A DNA stretch of 64,000 nucleotides, from the NCBI RefSeq assembly GCF_009862785.1, contig NZ_WWHU01000001.1, forward strand, positions 4,836,001 through 4,900,000, given 5' to 3'. The translations under genes were made by a program, and so were the position numbers. Source of the DNA: Gordonia sp. SID5947 (GTDB lineage: Bacteria; Actinomycetota; Actinomycetes; Mycobacteriales; Mycobacteriaceae). The notes under the pieces were generated by a model. It had not been told where the DNA came from, ran no database searches, and was given only the letters and a program-made list of their open reading frames with translations. This document shows, one piece after another, positions 28,581 to 37,136 of the stretch (positions are counted from its first letter, which is position 1; the number at the start of each line of letters is the position of its first letter).

Positions 28581-30583
28581 ATGACCACAGACGCCAGTGC
28601 GATCGGCGCGGCACGTCCCAGCCGGGGCGATCTGCTGCCGCGCACGTCCATCGCCACGGTGTGCCTGTCCGGAACTCTCGACGAGAAGCTCGACGCCGCG
28701 GCGGCCGCGGGTTTCGACGGCGTGGAGATCTTCGAGCCCGATCTGGTCGCGTCGCCTTTGTCCCCCCGCCGGATCGCCTCGGCCGCTGCCGAACGCGGAC
28801 TCACCATCGACCTCTATCAACCGTTCCGTGACCTCGACAGCACCGACGGCGAACGTTTCGCACGAAATCTCGCCCGGCTCGAACGAAAGTTCGACCTGAT
28901 GGACGAGCTGGGATGCGATCTGCTGCTGGTGTGTTCCTCGCCGCTGCCGGGAGCGGTGGGCGAGGACGATCGACTGTGCGCGCAACTCGCCACCGCCGCC
29001 GAGAAGGCGCGGCATCGCGGCAAGCGGCTGGCGTACGAGGCGCTGGCGTGGGGCACTCACGTGAACGACTACCGGCACGCCGCACGGTTGGTCGAAACCG
29101 TCGGCGACCCTGTCCTCGGCAACTGTCTCGACAGTTTCCACATCCTGTCCCGTGGCGACGACCCGGCCAGGATTGCGGACCTGGCTCCGGAGTCGATCTT
29201 CTTCCTGCAGCTCGCCGACGCCCCGGCGATGCGGATGGACCTGCTGCAATGGAGTCGTCACCATCGATGTCTGCCCGGCCAGGGCAATTTCGATCTCGGT
29301 ACGTTCATCCGGGCCGTGCAGGCGAGCGGCTACCGCGGGCCGTGGTCGCTGGAGGTGTTCAGCGATCTCTTCCGGCACGCGGATGCGGGGCGTACCGCTC
29401 GCGACGCCCATCGGTCGCTGCGGTATCTGGCGGAGATCGCCGGCGAGACGGGCCCCGACCGGAATGGCGCTGCCGAACAAGGCACTGCAGCTGCGGACGG
29501 CCGTGCCGTCTCCGATGCGCCGCTCGGACCGGCCGCGGCCGGCGACATCGTCTCGGTTCGGGTCGCCGCGGGCCCGGTGTTGGCGCCGCGGGTGGCGGAG
29601 TGCCTGTCGCACATCGGCTTCGACCTACAGGGCGTGGACAGCGTCACCGGGCTGCGGCTGTATCGGGACGCCGACATCGCGGTCGTCGTCGACGCGACAG
29701 CGGGCACGGTGTGGACCGCTCCCGGGATACCCGCCGACATGCCGACGATCGCGCAGATCGGCCTTCGCAGCGACACTCCGGCAGCGTGGGAGCAGCGCGC
29801 CGCCGACTTCGATGTCGCCGTGGCGCCGGTTCCCGCCCGGGCACGGTGAACCCGGTGTCGGGCGACGAGGTGGTACGACTCGACGTGACGGAGACGCTGG
29901 CCATCGATCTGCGTGCTGTCGCGTCGGCGTCGGAATGGCAGGAGCGGTTCGATCTGGTCCCACGCCGTACCGGGCCGCTCTCGAGGCTCTTCACCGGGGT
30001 CGACCACGTCGGGCTGGGTATCCCCACCGCCGACTGGGAAGGAGCCATGCTGCTTCTGCGCTCGGTGTTCGGCATGCGGGTGGACGACGGCCTGGACATC
30101 CCGGACGCGGTGGGCACCATGCGGAGCCAGGCGCTGACGATGCCCACCTCGTCGGGGTCGGCGGTGCGCATCGTGGCGTCGATGGTTCCCACCCAACTCG
30201 ATGGGCACGGGCCATTGCGCCGTCCCGGTGGGCTGACCCATGCCGCATTCGCCTGCGACGACATCTTCGACACCGCGCGTCGATGCCGGGCCCGAGGATT
30301 GCGTACCCTGCCCATCCCGGACAACTACTACGACGACCTGATCGCACGATTCGACTTGTCCGGCAGCATCATCGAACAGATGCGCGCTTTTGACGTCCTC
30401 TACGACGCGGATGACCGCGGCGGTGAGTTCTTCCATTTCTTCACCCCGACGATCGGCGAGGATCTGTTCTTCGAGATCGTCTGCCGCCGGCACGGCTATC
30501 GCGGATACGGTGAGGTCAATTCGCCGGTCCGGGTGGCGGCCGAGTTGCACCGCCGCGGAGCCGATCCCGCGGTCGACACGTAG
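28581..30583 (+). pseudogene. qsuB: QsuB-like 3-dehydroshikimate dehydratase/HPPD-like fusion, split in this sequence
   Basis: The first part is a TIM-barrel 3-dehydroshikimate dehydratase that makes protocatechuate. Its metal ligands fit E153 (AYEALAWG), D184, Q210 and E258 (SLEVFSD). From about residue 310 it continues into an HPPD-like (VOC) region, but a TGA stops the frame at 29847-29849. The rest of that region (LFTGVDHVGLGIPTADW to the C-terminus) continues in the -1 frame to 30583. Known QsuB proteins are one chain of about 620 residues, so a one-base deletion in the C/G runs at 29831-29842 is likely. Alternatively a second gene starts at GTG 29846 with a GTGA overlap. The start ATG 28581 follows GGAGG. 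Confidence 0.8.
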
Positions 30584-30596
30584 TCGTCGTGCCCGG

Positions 30597-31031
30597 TCAG
30601 GGCCGTAGTGGCAGGCCGTTCTTGTCGCGCACGCTGCCGGTGAGCATCATGATGCCGTCGACCAGGGCCCAGATGCCGACGCCCAGGAGGATGAAGAGCC
30701 CGACGATGAAAACGACGGTGATCCAGCCGACGATGGTGAGTCCGAGCTGGATCGCACCGGTCTGATTGTCGCCGAGATAGAACCGCCCGACGCCGAAGCC
30801 GCCGAGAAAGATCTGCAGCAGTCCTGCGACGATCTTGGACTTGTCCGAGAAGGGCAGTCCGGACATGGGATCCCGCCCGTACGGTGCCCAGGGGTCCATG
30901 CCCGGGTATGCGGCACCGTATGGACCGTAGGCCTGCGGTCCGTACGGAGACTGTTCGGCCCCATACGGATTCGCCTGCTGATGGGCGCCCTGGGAGTAGG
31001 GGTCGTGTGGGGGTTGTCCCGGGTAGGTCAT
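30597..31031 (-). CDS. TM2-domain membrane protein
   Basis: The 144-residue protein has a Pro/Tyr/Gly-rich cytoplasmic N-terminal half (repeats of PYG/YGP) and a C-terminal TM2 domain with two membrane helices (KSKIVAGLLQIFLGGFGVGRFYLG, then GLTIVGWITVVFIVGLF). TM2 proteins are common in actinobacteria, and their function is not defined. It converges with the qsuB-like gene, with only 13 bases between stops. ATG 31031 was preferred to an upstream start at 31070. Confidence 0.88.
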   Translation of the reverse strand: MTYPGQPPHDPYSQGAHQQANPYGAEQSPYGPQAYGPYGAAYPGMDPWAPYGRDPMSGLPFSDKSKIVAGLLQIFLGGFGVGRFYLGDNQTGAIQLGLTIVGWITVVFIVGLFILLGVGIWALVDGIMMLTGSVRDKNGLPLRP

Positions 31032-31085
31032 CGGCCCATCATCCCATGTCGGCCGGGACCGGTGCATCATTCATGTGACCGGTCA

Positions 31086-32183
31086 TCAGGTGGCGCTGCG
31101 CTCGTCTTCGATCGCGTCGATCACCGCTCCGACGGTCTCCGCGTCGCCGACGAATCCGCCGCGTTGCTGGCCCTCGCTGAGCAGTTGACGCCAGTTGGCG
31201 GGATCGAACACCACGGGCTCGTTTTGTTCGATGAAGTCGATGACCACCTGGGTGAACCGTTCCGGGTCGGCGTGAAACGGGAAATGCCCACAGTCGGGGA
31301 AGGTCTCGAGTTCGGAATGTGGGATCGCCGAGTGCACCAGCTGGGCGTGGTGGTACGGGATGACGGTGTCCTCATCACCCCAGATGAGCAGCACCGGAAG
31401 CCGTTCGGTGAGATAACTCCGGTCCATCATGGTCACCACCTGGCCACGCCAGTCCACCACCGCGCGCAACGTGCGCAGGAAGGCCGCGGACGCCGTCGGG
31501 TCGGCGAGATCACCCAGCACACGGATCAGGTCCTCATGATCGTTGAGGAGGCGCTGCAGCGACATCGTCGAGGTGCCCGGCACCCGAGGGGCGGCAGCGA
31601 GGACCCGGGCGCCGAGCCGTAGGGCCGGGACCACCCCGGGGACGCGCAGCACCGTGAGGATCTCGTGTGCCACCGGCATGGAGACCAGTCGCAGTGCGGG
31701 ATTGACGTCGCGCGTCACGCCGCCGGCCGCCACCAGTACGAGTCGCTCGACAAAACGTGGGAACTGGTAGCAGAACTGCATCGCGACGCCGCCGCCGAGT
31801 GAGTGGCCCACCACGGTGACCTTGGTGTGGCCGAGCACCACGAGCAGGTCGCGCATCCCGTTGGCGAAGGCCGCCACCGAGTAGTCCGCGCGCGGTTTCT
31901 CAGACTTGCCGTGCCCGAGGAGGTCCGGTGCGATCACCGTGTAGCGCTGCGCCAGGATCGGTATGACGGAGTCCCACGTCGACGAGTTGTCGCCGATGCC
32001 ATGGATCAGCAACAGTGCCGGACCACTGCCTGCGATGCGATATGCGCGGCGGTAACCGTGAATCGTGTGGTATTCGACGCGGATCTCGGTGTCGCCCACC
32101 GGTCGCAGCGCGCGGCCCTTTCCGTTGTTCGGGCGGGTATGGGCGGATGCGGCGGAGATGGGCGGGTGCGTGGAAGCGGACAC
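31086..32183 (-). CDS. Alpha/beta hydrolase
   Basis: The 365-residue protein has a classic alpha/beta hydrolase core. The oxyanion-hole LIHGIGDNSSTW, nucleophile S128 in VVGHSLGGG, the acid in LLIWGDEDTVIP and the His in FPDCGHFPFHADP form the expected catalytic set. It resembles mycobacterial Rv2715-type hydrolases (recalled). Substrate is unknown, probably an ester or lipid. The GTG at 32183 follows GAGGAGG; the frame extends to 32282 without support. Confidence 0.88.
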   Translation of the reverse strand: MSASTHPPISAASAHTRPNNGKGRALRPVGDTEIRVEYHTIHGYRRAYRIAGSGPALLLIHGIGDNSSTWDSVIPILAQRYTVIAPDLLGHGKSEKPRADYSVAAFANGMRDLLVVLGHTKVTVVGHSLGGGVAMQFCYQFPRFVERLVLVAAGGVTRDVNPALRLVSMPVAHEILTVLRVPGVVPALRLGARVLAAAPRVPGTSTMSLQRLLNDHEDLIRVLGDLADPTASAAFLRTLRAVVDWRGQVVTMMDRSYLTERLPVLLIWGDEDTVIPYHHAQLVHSAIPHSELETFPDCGHFPFHADPERFTQVVIDFIEQNEPVVFDPANWRQLLSEGQQRGGFVGDAETVGAVIDAIEDERSAT

Positions 32184-32394
32184 GGAGGCCTCCTCGTCTT
32201 CACGTCGGTGTGACGGCTTGTCGGGACCGGCGGCGGGCTCTCCACGATCGCGCCGGCGTCGTTGGTCTTGAGTAAACCGCACGTTGGCACAATCTGCGCG
32301 GGATGTTGCATCGAGTTAACCTCGGCCTGTCCGGCACCGGATTCGACGGCCCGCCGCGCGCGGTGAATCGGCGATTCTCCGTAGGCTGAAGGCG

Positions 32395-33023
32395 ATGAAC
32401 CCGTTCGATATCGACACCTTCCTCGCGACCGGCGGACTGATCGGGCTATGCATCCTGATCTTCGTCGAGACCGGCCTGCTGATCGGATTCGTCTTCCCCG
32501 GCGACTCCGTGCTGTTCACCGCCGGGGTCTTTGCGGCGCAACCGGATCCGTTCGCACCGCTGTGGTTGTTGTGCATCGCGGTCCCACTGGCGGCGATTCT
32601 CGGCGATCAACTCGGCTACCTGATCGGGCGGCGGCTCGGCTCGGGGTCGTCGAGGGCCGCCTGATGCGATGGATCGGTCCGGAACCACTGGAACGGACCC
32701 ATCGGTATTTCGAGCGGTTCGGGGCGCTGACGGTGTTCTTCGCACGCTTCGTCGGCATCATCCGCACCCTCACACCCGTGGTCGCCGGATTCACCGGGAT
32801 GTCCTATCGGGTCTTCACCGTTTTCAGCGTGCTCGGCAGTATTGTGTGGGCCGCCGGGATCATCATGCTCGGCTACTTCCTCGGCCAGGTGGCGATCATC
32901 CGGGACAACATCGAACTGTTCATCATCGCCTCCGTCCTCACCGTGGTGGTCCCCACCGCGATCCATCTCGGTCGACGGTGGCGGCACTCGCGCCGCACGG
33001 TCGGCGAGGACCCGCCGGTGTGA
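32395..33023 (+). pseudogene. DedA-family membrane protein, frameshifted in this sequence
   Basis: DedA/SNARE-associated proteins are membrane proteins linked to lipid (undecaprenyl-phosphate or PE) flipping and envelope homeostasis. The first frame gives MNPFDIDTFLATGG, FVFPGDSVLFTAG and GDQLGYLIGRRLGS, then stops at 32664. The rest continues in the -1 frame: MRWIGPEPLERTHRYFERFG, FFARFVGIIRTLTPVVAGF, and a C-terminal membrane helix to 33023. One extra G in the run 32643-32646 restores a protein of about 209 residues. Sequencing error is as likely as a true null. Confidence 0.9.
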
Positions 33024-33041
33024 GGACTCGAGGCCGGGGCG

Positions 33042-34487
33042 TCACGGGTAGAACGGCTCGTCACGCTCCGGCGCCACCGTGGCGAAATCGTCGGCGATGG
33101 TGGCCGCCAGTTCTGTGAAGGCGCGTCGCGTCTGCTTGCTCACCAGGTCGAGGTCGACGTCGGCCCCTTCGGACAGATGATCGTCGAACGGGACCTGGTG
33201 CACCGCGCGGCACCGGGTGAGGAAGTGCTGGCCCAGTTGGTCGGTGTCGATCGTCGACGCGCCCGGACGAGACGAACTCAACACCACCACGGCGCGTGAG
33301 ACAAGGTGGCCGTAGCCGTGTGCCTCGAGCCAGTCGAGGGTGGCGCCTGCGCTGCGCGCGCCGTCCATGGCAGGCGAACTGACCAGGATGATCGAGTTGG
33401 CCATGTCCAGCACGCCGTTCATCGCGGAATGGCTCAGACCGGTGCCGCAATCGGTGATGATGATGTTGTAGAACCGCTGGAGAATCCGCATCACACCGCG
33501 GTACTCCTCATCGCTGAACGCCTCGGCCATCGCCGGGTCACGTTCGGAGGCAAGGACTTCCAACCGGCTCGGCGACTGGGACGTGTGCGCGCGCACGTCG
33601 GAGTAGCGGTAGACGTTGGCGTCGGCCAGCAGATCGCGAACGGTGGAACGGGTCTGCTGGGGGATTCGCTGGGCAAGGGTGCCGAGGTCGGGGTTGGCGT
33701 CGACGGCGATGACGCGATCACCGCGCAACGACGCGAACGTCGAACCCAGACCCACCGTGGTGGTGGTCTTCCCGACGCCGCCCTTGAGTGACAGCACGGC
33801 GATCCGGTAGTCGCCTCGGACGGGCCGATTGACGCGCTCGAGCAGGTGTTTGTACTCGATGTCCGAGGCGGATTCGCCGGGGTTGATGGCGCCGGCCGAC
33901 ATCGTGTGTACCGCACGACGCCAACCGCGGCTGGGTGCGCGGCGCGCCTTGCGGATGAGCGCGACCTCGTCGAGTCCGGGACCGGACTGCGGGTCGCGGT
34001 AGCCGGCCGGACCCATCGGCGGGCCGCCGTACGGCGCGCCCGGGCCGAACTGGGGCGCGGGCGGATACCCGGGTCCACCCGGAGGCATCTGCGGTGGAAA
34101 GTGCGGTTGCCGGGGCGGCTGATGCGGGAATGGACCGGCCTGCTGTGGCGGCATGCCCTGGGGAGGCATGCCGGGCCCCGGCATGTCGGCGGGTGGTCGT
34201 TGCGGCCCGGCTCCCTCGAACGGCGCTCCCTCGAACGGCGCCCCGTCGAACGGCCGCGTCTCACCGTCGGTCGGTTCGGGGTCCGCGGCCTGCGGGCCCT
34301 GCCCACCGGGCCCGTCCGGGCCGGGCGGCATCTCCCGACGCGCCTGTTCCTGCGTCGGTGGATACGCCGGCTGCTCACGGGGAGTGGGCTGCGGCGCCGC
34401 TGGCGGCTCTGGTTCGGCGAACTGGAGCCACGGCGGGGGCGCCGGCACGCCGGAATTGTCCAAACTCCCGGAGTCGTCGTACGTCAT
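33042..34487 (-). CDS. EspI-like MinD/ParA ATPase with Pro-rich N-terminus
   Basis: The 481-residue protein has two parts. Residues 1 to about 165 are a Pro/Gly/Gln-rich disordered region. The rest is a MinD/ParA-type ATPase with the deviant Walker A SLKGGVGKTTTT, VIAVDANPDLGTLAQR and IIITDCGTGLSHSAM. This architecture is that of EspI-type proteins encoded in ESX loci, where it has been linked to regulating secretion by ATP level. It faces away from the ESX substrate genes, with the CoA-transferase gene in between. The ATG at 34487 was chosen. Confidence 0.85.
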   Translation of the reverse strand: MTYDDSGSLDNSGVPAPPPWLQFAEPEPPAAPQPTPREQPAYPPTQEQARREMPPGPDGPGGQGPQAADPEPTDGETRPFDGAPFEGAPFEGAGPQRPPADMPGPGMPPQGMPPQQAGPFPHQPPRQPHFPPQMPPGGPGYPPAPQFGPGAPYGGPPMGPAGYRDPQSGPGLDEVALIRKARRAPSRGWRRAVHTMSAGAINPGESASDIEYKHLLERVNRPVRGDYRIAVLSLKGGVGKTTTTVGLGSTFASLRGDRVIAVDANPDLGTLAQRIPQQTRSTVRDLLADANVYRYSDVRAHTSQSPSRLEVLASERDPAMAEAFSDEEYRGVMRILQRFYNIIITDCGTGLSHSAMNGVLDMANSIILVSSPAMDGARSAGATLDWLEAHGYGHLVSRAVVVLSSSRPGASTIDTDQLGQHFLTRCRAVHQVPFDDHLSEGADVDLDLVSKQTRRAFTELAATIADDFATVAPERDEPFYP

Positions 34488-34634
34488 GCGGAATGGTCCC
34501 CCTGTAGATCGTCTGATGGTGTGCACGCCATCGTTGCGAGAGTCTACCGAAGATCGAGACCGTCATCGAACGGCGTAGCCCCGTCCGGTGGCGCTGACCA
34601 GCCGTGTTGGCGGCCAAGGGGCCGTTGCGACCCT

Positions 34635-35855
34635 TCAGATGACGCCCTGTTCGGCGAGCGCGTCCACCACCTCGTCGCCCAGACCCAGGAAGTCCCGATA
34701 GATCTCGTCGTTGTCTGCGCCGGGCCGGGGTGGACCGGCTGAGCGCACCTGACCGGGGCTCTCGGATAGGCGCGGCACGATGCCGGGTCCGAGGACGTCG
34801 CGGCCCAGCCGTTCGTCGTGGTGCGGGACGAGCATGTCGCGGGCGAGCATCTGCGGGTCACGAACCACCTCGGCGACGGTGTTGACCGGGCCGACGACCA
34901 CGCCCGCTGCGCCGAGGATGTCGATCAGATCGGCGCTGGTGTGACCGCCTGCCCACTCGGCGATGATCGCGTCGAGTTCGTCTTGGTTCACTCCTCGCGC
35001 CTGATGATCGACGAATCGCGGGTCGGAGGCGAGTCCTGGTTGGCCCATGGCCGTGCAGAGTCGTCGGAAGACGGTGTCCTGGTTCGCCGCGATCACCACG
35101 CGTAGCCCGTCGGCTGCCTGATAGAGGTTCGACGGCGCGATGCCGTCGAGCCGTGTTCCGGACGGACCGCGCACCACTCCGGCGAGGTCGTAGTCGGCGA
35201 TCGTCGACTCCTGCACGGCAAGGCATGCCTCGGTGAGAGCGGTGTCCACCACCTGCCCCCGGCCCGTGACCGTGCGGCGGTACACGGCGGCCAGGGCTCC
35301 CTGCGCGGCGAACATGCCGGCCAACGTGTCGCCGATCGACAGGGCCAGCCGGGGCGGGGCCTCGCCCGGATAGCCGTTCAGGTAGCGCAGACCGCTCTCG
35401 GCCTCAGCGACCGACGCGTACCCCGCCCGGCTCGCCGCGGGCCCGGTCTGGCCGTACCCGGACACCCGGACCAGGATTATCCCGGGATTGCGTTCGGACA
35501 ACACCTCGTAGCCGAGATCCCACCGCTCGAGGGTGCCGGGCCGAAAATTCTCCACCACGATGTCGGCGCGGTCGACGAGATCCAGGAAGATGTCGCGACC
35601 CGCGGGCGCACGCAGATCGAGGGTGATGGCTTTCTTGTTGCGCGCGTGAACAGTCCAGTAGACCCGCTCGCCGTCCTTCTCGGCCTGGCCCCAGGTCCGG
35701 ATCGGGTCGGGGGAGCCGGGGGCCTCGATCTTGATCACCTCGGCGCCCATGTCGCCGAGCAGCCGCCCGGCGAAGGGGCCGGCGATGAGCGTGCCCAGTT
35801 CGAGTACGCGGAGACCGTCGAGTGCGCCGTGGGGAGGAACGTCGGTGTACGTCAC
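34635..35855 (-). CDS. CaiB/BaiF-family (class III) CoA-transferase
   Basis: The protein has about 406 residues. LDGLRVLELGTLIAGPFAGRLLGDMGAEVIKIE, VRVSGYGQTGP and LALSIGDTLAGMFAAQGALAA are family marks. Members move CoA between acyl-CoA and carboxylic acids; the substrate here is unknown. It interrupts the ESX-related genes without any obvious link to secretion. The GTG at 35855 (VTYTDVPPHG) is taken as start; the longer frame to 35927 adds no family sequence. Confidence 0.88.
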   Translation of the reverse strand: MTYTDVPPHGALDGLRVLELGTLIAGPFAGRLLGDMGAEVIKIEAPGSPDPIRTWGQAEKDGERVYWTVHARNKKAITLDLRAPAGRDIFLDLVDRADIVVENFRPGTLERWDLGYEVLSERNPGIILVRVSGYGQTGPAASRAGYASVAEAESGLRYLNGYPGEAPPRLALSIGDTLAGMFAAQGALAAVYRRTVTGRGQVVDTALTEACLAVQESTIADYDLAGVVRGPSGTRLDGIAPSNLYQAADGLRVVIAANQDTVFRRLCTAMGQPGLASDPRFVDHQARGVNQDELDAIIAEWAGGHTSADLIDILGAAGVVVGPVNTVAEVVRDPQMLARDMLVPHHDERLGRDVLGPGIVPRLSESPGQVRSAGPPRPGADNDEIYRDFLGLGDEVVDALAEQGVI

Positions 35856-36034
35856 CCTGACAGCATCGCCGATCGCGATCGGTGTCGGACGTGCGGGTGA
35901 TCGTTGTCGGGCCCCGTGCAACGACACGGCGAGGCATGGCGAACCGAGTCGGTTCGGATCTGCGGCCGGGTTCGCCGGATCGGGAACCGGTCACCACCGC
36001 GACGCGTCCAAGGGTCGTGAAGGGGGACACCGCC

Positions 36035-36445
36035 ATGACATCTCAGGATCACATCGTTCGAGACCGACCGGGGCCGGACCCCGACATCGGCACGGCACGG
36101 TCGGGCGACATCGAAAGTGATGTGGCACAGGCGTTGTCGTCGGCGAGGTCGCGGTCCGGCGCGATCTCGGTGGTGACCACGCCCCAGGGGCTGCCGATGT
36201 CGGTTCGACTCGACCAGTCCGCTCTGTCGAAGGAGTCGGCGACACTGGCCGGCGAGATCCTCCGACTCTGTCAGCAATCGGCGACGGCCGCGGGTATCCG
36301 CCTGCGCGAACACCTCGTCGCCTCCGGGGTCGCCCGCGACGTCGTGGACGCGATGAAACTGCCTCGGCCCGACGATCTCGCACGCGCCGAGCAACTCGAC
36401 GACCGCGGCGACGACGTCGGGGTCTCCTGGTTGCGACCGGTCTGA
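36035..36445 (+). CDS. YbaB-like protein of the ESX locus (first)
   Basis: The 136-residue soluble protein has an acidic disordered N-terminus and a core ISVVTTPQGLPMSVRLDQSALSKESATLAGEIL that fits the beta-strand/helix pattern of YbaB/EbfC-type proteins (EspL-like, DUF2694) found in ESX loci. No enzyme motif is seen. The ATG at 36035 follows AAGGGGGA. It starts a run of eight same-strand genes up to the WXG100 pair. Confidence 0.6.
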   Translation: MTSQDHIVRDRPGPDPDIGTARSGDIESDVAQALSSARSRSGAISVVTTPQGLPMSVRLDQSALSKESATLAGEILRLCQQSATAAGIRLREHLVASGVARDVVDAMKLPRPDDLARAEQLDDRGDDVGVSWLRPV

Positions 36446-36455
36446 GGAGAGCGAC

Positions 36456-36782
36456 ATGGGTTGGGCGATGGATGAACTCGAGTCCAGGGCGAATGCGCAA
36501 CTGAACAGCATGTACGAGCTGAGCGAGAAGCTCGTGGCGATCAGCGTCCGGGAGACGTCGTCGGACGATCTCGTGACCGTCGAGGTGAACGGATTCGGGG
36601 CTCTGACCGGTTTGTCGCTGGCTCCCGGAGCCAACGATCTGGGCGGCCCGCGCCTGGGCGAAGAGATCGTCGGGACCGCGGCACTGGCGGCCCAGCGCGC
36701 CTTTGCCCGGCGCGCGCTGATCACGCAGGAGTTCAACGAATCCTTTGCTGAACTGCTCGGCTCCCGTCCGTGCAGTGGATGA
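36456..36782 (+). CDS. YbaB/EbfC-family protein of the ESX locus (second)
   Basis: The 108-residue protein has a helical start (MDELESRANAQLNSMYELSEKL), then DLVTVEVNGFGALTGLSL, the YbaB/EbfC nucleoid-associated core. Such small proteins (EspL in M. tuberculosis) lie in ESX-1 loci and stabilise or chaperone other Esp proteins. It starts 10 bases after the previous gene, with GAGGAGAG upstream. Confidence 0.7.
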   Translation: MGWAMDELESRANAQLNSMYELSEKLVAISVRETSSDDLVTVEVNGFGALTGLSLAPGANDLGGPRLGEEIVGTAALAAQRAFARRALITQEFNESFAELLGSRPCSG

Positions 36783-36827
36783 GGACAACGGAACGTCCGT
36801 GGTCGTCGGAGAAGAGAGGAAACAGCT

Positions 36828-37136
36828 TTGAGTGACGTGACGGTGGTTCCCGAGGTGGTCGAGGCATTCGGTGCGACCAGCGCCGCCATGGCGACCGCAG
36901 TCGGTGCCGCAGGGGCGATCGACGCGGCAGCGAACACCGCGGTGATGGTTCCGGTGTTCGGGCTGATCGGCCAGGAGTTCCTCGCCTCCTTCATCGTGGC
37001 GCAGGCAAACCACCTGGTGTCGGTCGGCAACCTCGCGGCGGTCCATGCCGGCAGTGCGGCCGCCACCGTCGCCGGCCTGTCCGAGTTTCGGTCAGAAGAC
37101 GCGGCGCGCGGTTGCGCGATCCGATCGGTCCTGTGA
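36828..37136 (+). CDS. EspC-like type VII secretion target
   Basis: The 102-residue helical protein starts with TTG at 36828 (GAGAGGA 9 bases upstream; GTG 36837 is an alternative). VTVVPEVVEAFGATSAAMATAV and the later HLVSVGNLAAVHAGSAAATVAGLSEF match the EspC/DUF2580 pattern of a WXG100-like hairpin. Where other substrates have YxxxD, this protein has FRSED. It overlaps the next gene by four bases, like the espC-espA pairing in mycobacteria. Confidence 0.65.
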   Translation: MSDVTVVPEVVEAFGATSAAMATAVGAAGAIDAAANTAVMVPVFGLIGQEFLASFIVAQANHLVSVGNLAAVHAGSAAATVAGLSEFRSEDAARGCAIRSVL

